Shown here piece after piece: positions 19,701-28,934 of a DNA stretch of 64,000 nucleotides. The stretch comes from Succinivibrionaceae bacterium (GTDB lineage: Bacteria > Pseudomonadota > Gammaproteobacteria > Enterobacterales > Succinivibrionaceae): the NCBI GenBank assembly GCA_016284235.1, contig JAEEOK010000059.1, positions 1 to 64,000 of the forward strand. Direction: 5' to 3'. Under the pieces are notes generated by a model. The model worked only from the letters and a program-made list of their open reading frames with translations, was not told where the DNA came from and searched no databases. The position numbers and the translations under genes were made by a program. How positions within the stretch are numbered: the first letter of the stretch is position 1; every line of letters begins with the position of its first letter.

Positions 19701-20195
19701 TCAGAACAATCTTGAAAGACGGGGTATGCACCTTGGAACCGCCCCGCAGTACCTGAGATAAGGTTCCCCGTAAAGATTATACAGCCACCGTTCCTCGGTA
19801 AAACGGACAAGAATATTCAGATACAGCCAGTAAAACAGGGGAAGGGGAAAAAACACTGCATTGCCTGATATGAAAACAGCACCGGAGCAGCCGAAAAGAA
19901 CGCCGCTGTATACAGGATTGCGCACCACGGCATAAACACCGTCAGTCATCAGCTGATTATTTTTTATGTGGCTGATCATTTTCGAAATAAAAACAGCTCT
20001 GAACCACAGATGAAATCCATATGCAGTGATGCATGCTCCAGATGCTGAGACAGCAAAGAGTACAGTACCGCTTAGGTGCCAGTCAGAATCTTCAAACATA
20101 AAGAAAGATAAAAAGGAGGAAACTATCACAGGAAGCGCATAGACCGGGCCAATTCCAAAAACAGAAAGACTTTTTTTCTCATTACAGGGTAGCAT
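19701..20195 (-). CDS. Isoprenylcysteine methyltransferase-like membrane protein
   Basis: A 164-residue protein with about four hydrophobic segments and the C-terminal signature of the ICMT/phospholipid methyltransferase superfamily: GVYAVVRNPVYSG, then an EE-R-W-LYNLYGEPYLRY stretch and a VPR-C-IP ending. These enzymes methylate small membrane or lipid substrates with SAM; bacterial members rarely have a known substrate. GGAG lies 8 nt before the ATG. It is 54 bp downstream of rpoN and 32 bp upstream of the macrodomain gene, so it could link the two transcripts. Confidence 0.8.
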   Translation of the reverse strand: MLPCNEKKSLSVFGIGPVYALPVIVSSFLSFFMFEDSDWHLSGTVLFAVSASGACITAYGFHLWFRAVFISKMISHIKNNQLMTDGVYAVVRNPVYSGVLFGCSGAVFISGNAVFFPLPLFYWLYLNILVRFTEERWLYNLYGEPYLRYCGAVPRCIPRLSRLF

Positions 20196-20249
20196 TCTGT
20201 CTGCTCCATGACACTAAAGACTCTGCGCGTGCTTTGAAAGCCGGACAGT

Positions 20250-21875
20250 TCAGAGCTGCTTGCGCTGACTGGTCGGAGGAATATTCATAGTTTCGCGATA
20301 CTTGGCGACAGTTCTTCTCGCCACACTGATCCCCTCTTCGGAAAGCATGGCTGAAATAGCATTATCCGACAGAGGCTTTCTCTTGTCCTCGGCATCAATC
20401 AACTTTCTGATCTTGGCCTGCACCGCAGTTGATGAGCAGTCATCTCCGGCTTCACTTCTCAGAGAGCTTGAAAAGAAATACTTGAGTTCAAAACTTCCTC
20501 TTGGCGTACACATATATTTCTGATTGGTCACTCTCGAAACTGTAGACTCGTGAACACCGCACTCCTCGGCTATTCTGCTCAAAATCAGAGGTTTCATTTT
20601 TTCAGGACCGTATTCAAAAAAGTCCTTCTGATAATTTACGATGCACCTTGCGATCTTAAGCAGCGTATCATTGCGCTTGTTCAGATTATCAATAAAACTT
20701 TTGGCATCGCTGAGGTGTCTTTTGACGTACTGCACATCATCCCTGGAGTCACAGTTCTCCCTGTCCTCGATGAGCGAGGCATATGTCTGATTGATTCTGA
20801 GCCGCGGATAGCAGTCAGGATTTATAACAACATTCCACTCGCCCCTCTCCCTGCGAACCAGAACATCAGGTTTGAAATAAACCGAGTCGTCATGACAAAA
20901 ACCTGCTCCCGGCTGCGGATCAAGACTGCGGATCAGAAGCATTACAGCCTTGAGCACTTCATCACCCACCGACATGCGCCGTTTAATATTTCTGAAATCC
21001 TTGCTCTCCAGAAATTTAATATGATCTGTCAGAAGTTCCCTCGCCTTTTCATAATAAGGACTGTCGCTATGCAGATGACGGAGCTGAACCAGCATTGACT
21101 CCTTCATGCTCGAAGCCGCCACACCGACAGGATCAAACAACTGAATCCGGTGGATGACGCTTACAACCTCCTCCGGTTCGATTTCTTCCTGTGAAGCCAG
21201 TTCCTTTTCAATATTGACCGCTGAAAAATCAAGTCCCTCATCCTCGATACGATCCTCCAGAATAATATTCTGAGCCGCATCTATAAGATCCTCCACCGTT
21301 TCAGTCAGATAACCGGCATCATTCACGGCATCAATAACCGCCCTTGCTATGGCGTTATCAACAGGACTGAAGGAAGAAAGATTAAGCTGCCACAAAAGAT
21401 GATCCTTCAGGGTTTCCTGTGTGGAACCCTGATATTCATAACTGTCGTCACTGTCGGCTATGGAACTCCTGTGTACAGAGGTGACGCCCTCTTCCCAGTT
21501 CTTGTCCCAGGTGTCATCAAGAGGAGATTCATCATCACTCGGCAGAGAATCTGATTCCATGGCCCTGACCGCGTCAGTCTCGGTATTGGGCTGATCCGCA
21601 GCTACAGGATCCGAAAGAACGGTATCACCATTCCGGACTGATTTTTCCGCCGCACTGTCATTTGTCTCCGGCTTCTGTGCGGACTCGGAAGAATTTTCCT
21701 GAACCACATCATCCTCTATCTCCAGCAGGGGATTCTCTTCAACCTGACGATTAATCTCCTGATTCATCTCCAGCGAAGTATACTGCAGCATACTTATAAG
21801 TTGCTGCATCTGCGGTGTCATAGCAAAAGTCGTACTTTGCTTCTGAAAAAGTCCCTGAGACTGAGTTAGAGCCAT
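20250..21875 (-). CDS. rpoN: RNA polymerase sigma-54 factor RpoN
   Basis: RpoN directs RNA polymerase to -24/-12 promoters that need an AAA+ activator. Region I is Gln- and Leu-rich (LTQSQGLFQKQS, QMQQLISMLQ, EENPLLE), followed by an acidic region II (about 55-145), the core-binding region, the helix-turn-helix region (ECGVHESTVSRVTNQKYM) and the C-terminal RpoN box ARRTVAKYRE near the end. At 541 residues it is somewhat longer than the E. coli protein (477) because region II is expanded. It follows lptB with a 9-bp gap as in other gammaproteobacteria. The usual downstream hpf-ptsN-rapZ genes are absent here. Confidence 0.96.
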   Translation of the reverse strand: MALTQSQGLFQKQSTTFAMTPQMQQLISMLQYTSLEMNQEINRQVEENPLLEIEDDVVQENSSESAQKPETNDSAAEKSVRNGDTVLSDPVAADQPNTETDAVRAMESDSLPSDDESPLDDTWDKNWEEGVTSVHRSSIADSDDSYEYQGSTQETLKDHLLWQLNLSSFSPVDNAIARAVIDAVNDAGYLTETVEDLIDAAQNIILEDRIEDEGLDFSAVNIEKELASQEEIEPEEVVSVIHRIQLFDPVGVAASSMKESMLVQLRHLHSDSPYYEKARELLTDHIKFLESKDFRNIKRRMSVGDEVLKAVMLLIRSLDPQPGAGFCHDDSVYFKPDVLVRRERGEWNVVINPDCYPRLRINQTYASLIEDRENCDSRDDVQYVKRHLSDAKSFIDNLNKRNDTLLKIARCIVNYQKDFFEYGPEKMKPLILSRIAEECGVHESTVSRVTNQKYMCTPRGSFELKYFFSSSLRSEAGDDCSSTAVQAKIRKLIDAEDKRKPLSDNAISAMLSEEGISVARRTVAKYRETMNIPPTSQRKQL

Positions 21876-21884
21876 TCACACATC

Positions 21885-22610
21885 CTACATAGCAAAATCA
21901 TCACCCAGATATTTGCGGATTACATCCGGATTTTTAACCACCTCGTCAGGTGTTCCCGAAGCTATAACCGAGCCCGAATCCACAATATAGGCGGTTTCAC
22001 AAACTGAAAGAGTTTCTCTGACATTATGATCGGTAATAAGAACTCCTATGCCGCGCTCCTTAAGACCGGTAATAATATCATTAATGTTTTTTACAGATTT
22101 AGGATCAATACCGGCAAACGGCTCGTCAAGAAGAATAAATTTAGGATCCGACGCTAGAGCTCTGGCTATTTCCACTCTGCGCCTTTCACCGCCTGAAAGA
22201 CTCATCCCCAGGGTTTTGCGTATATGCTCAATGCGATATTCGCTTAAGATCGCTTCAAGTCTCTCCCTGCGCTGCTTTTTGTTCAAGGCGGGATCAAGCT
22301 CAAGCACTGCCATAATGTTATCCTCCACGGAAAGGCGTCTGAAAACAGATGCCTCCTGAGGCAGATAACCTATACCGTACCTGGCCCGCTGATGCATCGG
22401 CAAAGCCGTAATATCCATGCCGTCAATAAAAACCTGTCCGCCGTTACTTGCAATGATTCCTACAATCATGTAAAAGGACGTTGTTTTACCGGCACCGTTG
22501 GCACCAAGAAGACCTACGATCTGGCCGGAGGATACCTCAAGGGTAACGTCCTTGACCACCTCGCGATCCTTGTAGATTTTTTTTAAACTAACAGCCTTAA
22601 GCGTTGCCAT
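21885..22610 (-). CDS. lptB: LPS export ABC transporter ATPase LptB
   Basis: LptB powers extraction of lipopolysaccharide from the inner membrane with LptF and LptG. The 241-residue ABC protein has Walker [10 protein letters not shown], the Q-loop [12 protein letters not shown], signature [15 protein letters not shown], Walker [14 protein letters not shown] and the switch His in ITDHNV, all characteristic of LptB. GAGG precedes the ATG closely. It lies 118 bp after lptA and just before rpoN, the conserved order. LptF and LptG are not in this window. Confidence 0.97.
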   Translation of the reverse strand: MATLKAVSLKKIYKDREVVKDVTLEVSSGQIVGLLGANGAGKTTSFYMIVGIIASNGGQVFIDGMDITALPMHQRARYGIGYLPQEASVFRRLSVEDNIMAVLELDPALNKKQRRERLEAILSEYRIEHIRKTLGMSLSGGERRRVEIARALASDPKFILLDEPFAGIDPKSVKNINDIITGLKERGIGVLITDHNVRETLSVCETAYIVDSGSVIASGTPDEVVKNPDVIRKYLGDDFAM

Positions 22611-22728
22611 AAAACCTCATTCCTAAATCTGATTCTATTACAATATCTTCTGCTATTGAATTTGCACAGTTATAAAACATCATGCTTTGTGATCTAATCG
22701 GGAAAGATCTGTATCTTTATGCGTATGA

Positions 22729-23265
22729 TTATTTTTTCTGTTCAAGCTGTTCAGGGATCAGAACTGTATGAACACGTCCGCCGCCCGCCTTTGAAGAAGT
22801 CGCGTTCATCTGGGATTTTCTCATATCATAAGTGATTCTTTCACTGCGGATCTCATTGTCATGCTTGCGCACATAGGCACCGCCCTCCACCAGAATGAAC
22901 TTGTCGGTAATATCATAACTGAGAGTCCGCCCCTCTGCTCTGACTTTTGTTCCGTCATCAAGAGTCTCCACATAGACCGCCGGTTTTCCGGGCGAACCGA
23001 CCGCAAGAAGCCGGCTGTGCTGATTTCTGGCCTTGTTTTCCCTAAAGACCTCAACACGATCGGCAGTAATCAGAATAGTTCCCTGATGAATTTCAACATT
23101 CGAAGTAAAAACAATATGATCATTGTTCATATCAGCCTGCTGACTGTCAGAATCTATCGTTATCTTCTCCTTGAGATCGGACTGCCTGGCATCAGCACAC
23201 GAAACCCCAAAACACAGACATACAGCGCTAGTCAGTGCCAAAATCCTGCGGATATATAACTGCAT
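22729..23265 (-). CDS. lptA: LPS transport periplasmic protein LptA
   Basis: LptA forms the periplasmic bridge carrying lipopolysaccharide to the outer membrane. A signal peptide (residues 1-26, ending near SCADA) precedes an OstA-type beta-jellyroll domain: ITIDSDSQQADMNNDHIVFTSNV, ITADRVEVFRE and the C-terminal SERITYDM. The 178 residues match family length (E. coli 185). GGGAG lies 5 nt before the ATG, which is inside the end of lptC (38-bp overlap). Confidence 0.92.
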   Translation of the reverse strand: MQLYIRRILALTSAVCLCFGVSCADARQSDLKEKITIDSDSQQADMNNDHIVFTSNVEIHQGTILITADRVEVFRENKARNQHSRLLAVGSPGKPAVYVETLDDGTKVRAEGRTLSYDITDKFILVEGGAYVRKHDNEIRSERITYDMRKSQMNATSSKAGGGRVHTVLIPEQLEQKK

Positions 23266-23818
23266 TGCAACTCCCTTTAAAATTAAAAATCCTTGTATCC
23301 AGATTGCCGTTCAATTCGCCGCAGCGGTTCACCGAACCGGCAGTTCCTGAAATAACAACATCCTTGTCACTGCTTATGTCATGAGAATTCAGATCAAACT
23401 GAAGATACGAAGATCTCAGACTCCACCATTTTTTATGCTCCTTAGAAGATATATCGCCGCCGTTAACCTGAACATTGCCGTTAAGGGTTATAAACTCGCC
23501 GGCATTGAAATATCCCTGATCCGCCAAAATCTCCCATCCTTCAGGCTGCTCACCTGCAAGTCTCTTGAAGACATACGGATGATCATAGTACGTAGTATCT
23601 GAAACCTTATAGTACTCCATCTTCTGAGCCTTGAATTTTATATCCGCGGCACCTTCTGAATTAAGAACCACCGTGTTCAGTCCCCTGCCTATAAATGAGG
23701 GGCGGTAATCCCTTTCGACAGAAACAGCCTCTGTCACATCCATGACAGCGATATAATAAACCATGGCCGCGCTGGCAAACAATATACAGATAATAACAAA
23801 CAGATGTCTTTTTCTCAC
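23228..23818 (-). CDS. lptC: LPS export protein LptC
   Basis: LptC is a bitopic inner-membrane protein that passes lipopolysaccharide from LptBFG to LptA. One N-terminal membrane segment (about 6-25) is followed by a periplasmic beta-jellyroll with the family pattern NTVVLNSEGAADIKFKAQKMEYY, ILADQGYF and LNGNVQV. Length 196 is typical. Its ATG overlaps the kdsC stop by 4 bp and its end overlaps lptA, which supports coupled translation of kdsD-kdsC-lptC-lptA. Confidence 0.92.
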   Translation of the reverse strand: MRKRHLFVIICILFASAAMVYYIAVMDVTEAVSVERDYRPSFIGRGLNTVVLNSEGAADIKFKAQKMEYYKVSDTTYYDHPYVFKRLAGEQPEGWEILADQGYFNAGEFITLNGNVQVNGGDISSKEHKKWWSLRSSYLQFDLNSHDISSDKDVVISGTAGSVNRCGELNGNLDTRIFNFKGSCNAVIYPQDFGTD

Positions 23819-24360
23819 TGCGATATCTCTTTATGATCAAGTCTGTCATGACACTGAAGAATAAGATCAGTAACCTCCCGCACAGCTCCGTTGCCGCCGT
23901 TATTGACAGTTACAAAATCAGCCTCTCTGAGCACCAGCGGATGGGCATCTCTGACAGCAACACCGATTCCCACAGTACGCATCAGAGGAAGATCTATTAC
24001 ATCATCACCGATATAAAGACATTCATCAGCTCCGATGCCCATTTCCTGACTTATACGGACAAACTCGCCGTATTTATCCCTGACTCCCTGGCAGATATAT
24101 CTGACGCCAAGAGACTTCATTCTCTTCTCAACCAGAGGGGAGGCCCTTCCGGTTATTACACCAAATTCAACTCCGCAGGATGACAGAGATACAATGCCGC
24201 AGCCGTCCTTGGCATTAAAACTTTTTATTTCATCACCATATGCCGTCATGTATATTTTTCCGTCAGACAGCACACCGTCCACATCTGAAAGAACAAGTTT
24301 TATCCGCTGAAATCTTTTATACAGCTCGTCATCTATTCTCTGATAAAGCGTCTCTATCAT
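23815..24360 (-). CDS. kdsC: 3-deoxy-D-manno-octulosonate 8-phosphate phosphatase KdsC
   Basis: KdsC hydrolyses Kdo 8-phosphate to Kdo, the inner-core sugar of lipopolysaccharide. It is a small HAD-superfamily phosphatase of the C0 type (181 residues): LVLSDVDGVLSDG holds the two catalytic Asp residues, VITGRAS the second motif, KDKYG-like Lys segment the third and GDDVIDLPLM the fourth. Its start shares one base with the kdsD stop, and its end overlaps lptC. Confidence 0.95.
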   Translation of the reverse strand: MIETLYQRIDDELYKRFQRIKLVLSDVDGVLSDGKIYMTAYGDEIKSFNAKDGCGIVSLSSCGVEFGVITGRASPLVEKRMKSLGVRYICQGVRDKYGEFVRISQEMGIGADECLYIGDDVIDLPLMRTVGIGVAVRDAHPLVLREADFVTVNNGGNGAVREVTDLILQCHDRLDHKEISQ

Positions 24361-25334
24361 TAAAACACTCCTGCAGCCAGCAGATCATGCATGTTAAAGG
24401 CTCCTACAAGTCTGTTCCTGTCATCCGCCACCAGAAGACTGTTGATATGATATGACTGCATTATCTCAAGAGATTTTGCCGCAAGCATATCCTCGGGAAC
24501 TGTTATGCATCCGGCCTTTATTACCCTGTATATCGGCTGGTTGATAGACTGATCCTTGTCAAGCACCCGTCTCAAATCACCGTCGGTAAAAATACCGTAG
24601 ATAGTACCGTCTTCATTCACCACGGCAACTGTTCCAAGCCCCTTGCTGGTCATCTCCACCAGAGCCTCCTTGATCGAAGTTTCCTTGGATACCACCGGAA
24701 GATCCTTACCTGTATGCATAATTTTGCTGTTGCGAAGCAGCAGCTTGCGCCCGAGGGCTCCTCCGGGATGACTCATGGCGAAATCCTTTGCGGAAAAACC
24801 CTTGGCCTCAAGCAGAGCAATCGCGATGGCATCACCCATAACCAGAGTTGTAGTAGTACTTGAGGTCGGAGCAAGATTGAGGGGACAGGCCTCCTGGGCG
24901 ACATGGATACAAAGATGTATGTCACTCTCCCTTGCCATAGTTGAAGATTCATTGCCTGTAATGCAGATGAGAGTTATGTCAAGCCGCTTAAGCACAGGGA
25001 TCAGGGTAATAATCTCGGAGCTTTCGCCTGAATTGGAAATGGCAATGACCAGATCATCCTGGCCAATCATGCCAAGATCGCCATGAGCGGCCTCCCCGGG
25101 ATGAACAAAAAAAGAAGGGGTTCCGGTAGATGCAAGGGTGGCGGCAATCTTTGATGCTATATGTCCTGATTTACCCATCCCTGTGACAATAACCTTGCCT
25201 TTCACATTAAGAATGGCCTCGCAGGCATGAGCAAAAGAACTGTCCAAAATGTAAGGTTCAATTGCACGCAGAGCCTCAATCTCCTCATGCAAAACCCGGA
25301 CTCCTGTCTCACTGAAATTAAAATTTTTATTCAT
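24360..25334 (-). CDS. kdsD: D-arabinose 5-phosphate isomerase KdsD
   Basis: KdsD interconverts ribulose 5-phosphate and arabinose 5-phosphate, the first committed sugar for Kdo. A SIS domain (about 35-180) with VTGMGKSGHIASKIAATLASTGTPSFFVHPGEAAHGDLG and SNSGESSE is followed by two CBS domains (about 205-325). The ATG at 25334 has AAGG 7 nt upstream and is preferred over a GTG one codon earlier. It is first in the kdsD-kdsC-lptC-lptA-lptB-rpoN series. In E. coli an antiporter, YrbG, precedes it; here nothing does. Confidence 0.95.
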   Translation of the reverse strand: MNKNFNFSETGVRVLHEEIEALRAIEPYILDSSFAHACEAILNVKGKVIVTGMGKSGHIASKIAATLASTGTPSFFVHPGEAAHGDLGMIGQDDLVIAISNSGESSEIITLIPVLKRLDITLICITGNESSTMARESDIHLCIHVAQEACPLNLAPTSSTTTTLVMGDAIAIALLEAKGFSAKDFAMSHPGGALGRKLLLRNSKIMHTGKDLPVVSKETSIKEALVEMTSKGLGTVAVVNEDGTIYGIFTDGDLRRVLDKDQSINQPIYRVIKAGCITVPEDMLAAKSLEIMQSYHINSLLVADDRNRLVGAFNMHDLLAAGVF

Positions 25335-25901
25335 CACAAAACCTTACCACAAACTCCATTTCCAATAATCGCTGGGATTTTCCTTTAATTCTAAGACCTG
25401 CCCGCCCGCGAGTTAATACATTCACTGCACCGGCTGTCAGCCTTTTCACTGCGGACGCATTCAACTCATTCAGAATCAGTTTCGCTTCACGGTTTTCTTC
25501 TGCATCATGCACAAAGCTGCATATGTTCGTCCGGTTTCTGCAATGAAGCGGCAGGCCAGGATCCGCCTAACGGTGCGTTTTGCATTCCGACTGCCTGCTG
25601 AACTCAAACCGGAATTGCCATAAAACAGCCGGGTCATTCCGGATTTTGCCTCACTCCAATATCGAACTCTTCTGCCAGGTTTTCTGCCGATTTGACCTTT
25701 CTACCATGAGTCCCAGGACTGCGGTTTACTGAACAATCAGATAAAAGTAAAAAGCACCGAACTTCCGCAGAAGAACAGCACCTTTTCCAAACCTGCCGCA
25801 GTCAGACCGTCATACAGCACTGCTGACATAACGGCCGCTGCAAAACCATGACCGGGTCACAAACACAAACCCGGACAGCATGCACAGAGTGCATTCGCCG
25901 G
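25335..25901. other. Intergenic spacer kdsD to glk
   Basis: About 567 bp with no supported gene. A 61-codon minus-strand frame runs into kdsD but has no family features. An inverted repeat CCGGGT/ACCCGG at 25852-25874, about 27 bp past the glk stop, could be a weak terminator; it is not followed by a clean T tract. The kdsD promoter is probably in this stretch but I could not pick one. Confidence 0.4.
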
Positions 25902-26864
25902 CTACAGTTTATAACCTATACTTTGTCTGAGATAGGCACCGCTTCCCAGCAGACCTACGGCCTCATGGGTGACAACAAACACCGGGATCTGTGCAAGATA
26001 CTTGTCAAATCTGCCCTTTTCTTCAAAAGCCTTGCGGAAACCTGAAGCCTGAAACGCATCTACAAACCGCGGCACTATACCGCCGGCAATATAGACTCCT
26101 CCAAAGGTACCCATGCTAAGAGCCAGATTTCCGCCGAATCTGCCCATAAGCTGGCAGAACATTCTGAATGTTCTCACACAGTCCTCATCCGTATTGTTCA
26201 GCGCCTTTGCTGTAATATCCTTAGGCATATAATTTTCCGGCTCGCGATCATCAGAACGTACAATTGCGTTATATATATTCACCAGACCCGGTCCTGACAG
26301 AACTCTTTCAAAAGATACATGATTAAACATTTTTCTCAGCTGGAAGAGAACCTTATCCTCCTCCTCCGTATGCGGTGCGAAATCTACGTGTCCGCCCTCG
26401 CCTGGCAACGGTATCCATACTCCGCCGTGACAAACCAGATGTGCAACACCCAGCCCCGTGCCGGCGCCGTATACCGCTATAGGTTTGCCGCTTACAGGTT
26501 CGCCACCTCCTATTTTGAGCATATCACCGGATTTCAGTGCAGGAATAGCCATGGATACTGCTGTAAAATCATTGATTATCTCAAGAGTCTTGAGTCCCAT
26601 GCTCGCCTTCATTTCCTGAATGGAGAATCTCCAGGTATGATTCGTCATCTGAACCCAGTCTCCTGTTATTGGACATGCAATTGCAATACATGCATGCTCA
26701 ATCTCAACTCCCACATCTGTCAGATACTGTCTGGCACAATCTTCCAGTGTCGGAAAATCAAGACCTGAATATACCTTTACCCGTGAAATCTCGCCGCTTT
26801 CAAGCTCAACCAGAGCAAAGCGGGCGTTTGTACCACCGATATCGCCAACTAAACTAAGTGACAT
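25902..26864 (-). CDS. glk: Glucokinase
   Basis: Glk phosphorylates glucose with ATP to feed glycolysis. The 320-residue protein is of the proteobacterial glucokinase family: N-terminal phosphate loop [16 protein letters not shown], active-site INDFTAV, adenosine motif [20 protein letters not shown] with conserved His and Glu, and the C-terminal [10 protein letters not shown]. Length is equal to E. coli Glk (321). GGAG lies 7 nt before the ATG. It is monocistronic, with a leader that contains a perfect inverted repeat (separate entry). Confidence 0.96.
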   Translation of the reverse strand: MSLSLVGDIGGTNARFALVELESGEISRVKVYSGLDFPTLEDCARQYLTDVGVEIEHACIAIACPITGDWVQMTNHTWRFSIQEMKASMGLKTLEIINDFTAVSMAIPALKSGDMLKIGGGEPVSGKPIAVYGAGTGLGVAHLVCHGGVWIPLPGEGGHVDFAPHTEEEDKVLFQLRKMFNHVSFERVLSGPGLVNIYNAIVRSDDREPENYMPKDITAKALNNTDEDCVRTFRMFCQLMGRFGGNLALSMGTFGGVYIAGGIVPRFVDAFQASGFRKAFEEKGRFDKYLAQIPVFVVTHEAVGLLGSGAYLRQSIGYKL

Positions 26865-26934
26865 AAAAATTCTCCGATTTATTAATTATTGGCAGAGTTC
26901 TAAAAAACCGTCATGTCCGCGTAACATATAAATC

Positions 26935-26973
26935 ACCGTTCCAGCACTCCGCAAAGCTGCAGCGCGGAACGGT
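26935..26973 (-). repeat. Inverted repeat in the glk leader
   Basis: ACCGTTCC and GGAACGGT (8 bp, perfect) are separated by 23 nt that contain a further GC-rich GCTGCAGC core. It lies 71-109 bp upstream of the glk ATG. It may be an operator or a leader hairpin; there is no T tract on the minus strand, so it is not a terminator. Confidence 0.4.
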
Positions 26974-27240
26974 TTCTAATCAGAAGATCCTTCAGTTAAG
27001 ACCTGAATATCCGTACACCCTGCGACATTTTCATCTTTTCAGATAGTATCACACACATATCAGTCAAGTATATATCTATAACTGAAAGACGGCATGCAGT
27101 CCGTCATCTCTGTCAGGATTGCGTCATCCCGCACGCGGCAGGCTATAAGTATTCTATTGAAAATGGCTCTAACTTGCAAAATGTTATGCTGCAGAATGTA
27201 AGGGACTCGTAATATTTATTGCCGTTGCCGGCATCTTCAT

Positions 27241-27282
27241 AAAAAAATCCCCGGAAATCTGATATATGATCAGTCCGGGGAT
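27241..27282 (-). terminator. guaA terminator
   Basis: On the minus strand ATCCCCGGA pairs with TTCCGGGGAT, with an inner CTGAT/ATCAG pair, followed by seven T residues, a few bases past the guaA stop. Confidence 0.88.
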
Positions 27283-27288
27283 CCGAGT

Positions 27289-28866
27289 CTACTCCCACTC
27301 GATTGTTGCAGGAGGCTTTCCGGAAATATCGTAAACCACGCGGCTTATTCCATTGATCTCGTTAATAATTCTGTTGGACACTTTTCCAAGAAGTTCATAA
27401 GGAAGTTCAGCCCACTTGGCTGTCATGAAATCTATTGTCTGCACAGCCCTTAAAGAAACAACGTAGTCATAACGCCGTCCGTCACCCATAACACCGACTG
27501 ATTTAACCGGCAGGAAAACAACAAATGCCTGACTGACCTTGTCATACCAGCCTGATTTTCTCAGTTCCTCAATGAAGATGGCGTCAGCCTGTCTTAAAAG
27601 ATCACAGTATTCCTTCTTCACCTCGCCAAGAACCCTGACTCCGAGTCCTGGACCGGGGAACGGATGACGGTAGAGCATTTCCTTCGGAAGTCCGAGTTCA
27701 ACTCCGATCTTTCTCACCTCATCCTTGAAAAGTTCTCTCAAAGGCTCCACGAGAGAAAAATGAAGATCCTCCGGCAGACCGCCCACATTGTGATGGGATT
27801 TGATAACATGAGCCTTGCCGGTCTTTGCCGCTGCTGACTCAATAACATCCGGATAGATGGTGCCCTGGGCCAGAAACTTGACACCTGTAAGCTTGTGCGC
27901 CTCGGCTGCAAACACATCAATAAAAGCCTTGCCTATAATCTTGCGCTTCGCCTCGGGATCACTGACCCCACTGAGTCTCTCAAGAAAGGTGGCCTCAGCA
28001 TCGGCATAGACTATATTGAGTCCGAAGCGGCCGGAAAACATTTCCCTGACCTGTTTTCCCTCATCAAGGCGAAGAAGACCGTTATCCACAAACACACATA
28101 TCAGGTTGTCTCCGATTGCCTTATGCAGCAGCATTGCTGTTACCGAAGAATCAACACCGCCGGACAAGCCCAGCAGCACCTTTTCGTTCCCGACAGCACT
28201 CTTTATCTTGGCTACAGCGTCATTGATGATATTTCGAGGAGTCCATTCTGTTTCAAGTCTGCAGATCTTTCTGACAAAATTCTCAAAGATCTCATACCCC
28301 TTCTTCGTATGAGTCACCTCCGGATGAAACTGGACGCCGTAGAACTGTCTTGCAGGATCTGCAAAAGCGGCAAAGGCACAGTTATCAGTGGATGCCACCG
28401 TCTCAAAACCGTCAGGAATTGAATCCACCTTGTCGCCGTGACTCATCCACACCTCAAGCAGATCCCTGCCGTCGGCAGTCCTGCCGTCGCTTAGTCCGTC
28501 AAAAAGAGGACATTTTCCGTTCAGCGTAACAGCAGCATAACCGAATTCCTTCTTATCGGATGTTGCAACAGATCCTCCAAGCTGATGAGCCATTGTCTGC
28601 ATACCGTAGCATATTCCGAGCACAGGCACACCTGCTTCGAAAACGTATTCCGGAGCTCTCGGAGAGCCCTCCTCCGTTACAGATTCAGGTCCTCCTGAAA
28701 GGATAATGCCGTGAGGATTAAATTCCTTAATCTGTTCATCAGTAACATCCCATGACCAGAGTTCACAGTAAACTCCAATCTCACGGATCCTGCGGGCAAC
28801 AAGCTGAGTAACCTGGGAGCCGAAATCCAGGATAAGGATCCTCTGCGCATAAATATTCTGAGACAT
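27289..28866 (-). CDS. guaA: GMP synthase (glutamine-hydrolysing)
   Basis: GuaA converts XMP to GMP using ATP and glutamine. The N-terminal class I amidotransferase domain has the nucleophile Cys in LGICYGMQ and the catalytic His-Glu in FHPEVTHT. The ATP pyrophosphatase P-loop is [10 protein letters not shown], and the C-terminal dimerisation domain ends in the conserved ATIEWE. Its 525 residues match E. coli. It follows guaB by 68 bp with a terminator-like hairpin between, so its expression may be partly uncoupled from guaB. Confidence 0.98.
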   Translation of the reverse strand: MSQNIYAQRILILDFGSQVTQLVARRIREIGVYCELWSWDVTDEQIKEFNPHGIILSGGPESVTEEGSPRAPEYVFEAGVPVLGICYGMQTMAHQLGGSVATSDKKEFGYAAVTLNGKCPLFDGLSDGRTADGRDLLEVWMSHGDKVDSIPDGFETVASTDNCAFAAFADPARQFYGVQFHPEVTHTKKGYEIFENFVRKICRLETEWTPRNIINDAVAKIKSAVGNEKVLLGLSGGVDSSVTAMLLHKAIGDNLICVFVDNGLLRLDEGKQVREMFSGRFGLNIVYADAEATFLERLSGVSDPEAKRKIIGKAFIDVFAAEAHKLTGVKFLAQGTIYPDVIESAAAKTGKAHVIKSHHNVGGLPEDLHFSLVEPLRELFKDEVRKIGVELGLPKEMLYRHPFPGPGLGVRVLGEVKKEYCDLLRQADAIFIEELRKSGWYDKVSQAFVVFLPVKSVGVMGDGRRYDYVVSLRAVQTIDFMTAKWAELPYELLGKVSNRIINEINGISRVVYDISGKPPATIEWE

Positions 28867-28888
28867 AAAAAATCCGAGTAGAAAAAAT

Positions 28889-28922
28889 AAAAAAAGCAGA
28901 TCCTGAAACCTTCGGGATCTGC
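28889..28922 (-). terminator. Terminator or attenuator between guaB and guaA
   Basis: On the minus strand GCAGATCC pairs perfectly with GGATCTGC around an 11-nt loop and is followed by TTTTTTT. It begins 12 bp past the guaB stop and ends about 22 bp before the guaA ATG. Confidence 0.75.
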
Positions 28923-28934
28923 AGCAGCTGAAAA

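Larger units (their letters stand above)
26865..27288. other. Intergenic spacer glk to guaA
   Basis: About 424 bp. Contains the glk leader inverted repeat and the guaA terminator. A TTGACT hexamer at about 27062-27067 (minus strand) could be a glk -35 but its matching -10 is poor. No gene is supported. Confidence 0.45.

Noticed and set aside
25327..25512. A 61-codon minus-strand frame overlapping the kdsD start
   Set aside because: It would place a gene directly in the leader of kdsD with no supporting motif; the overlap and the composition argue against it.
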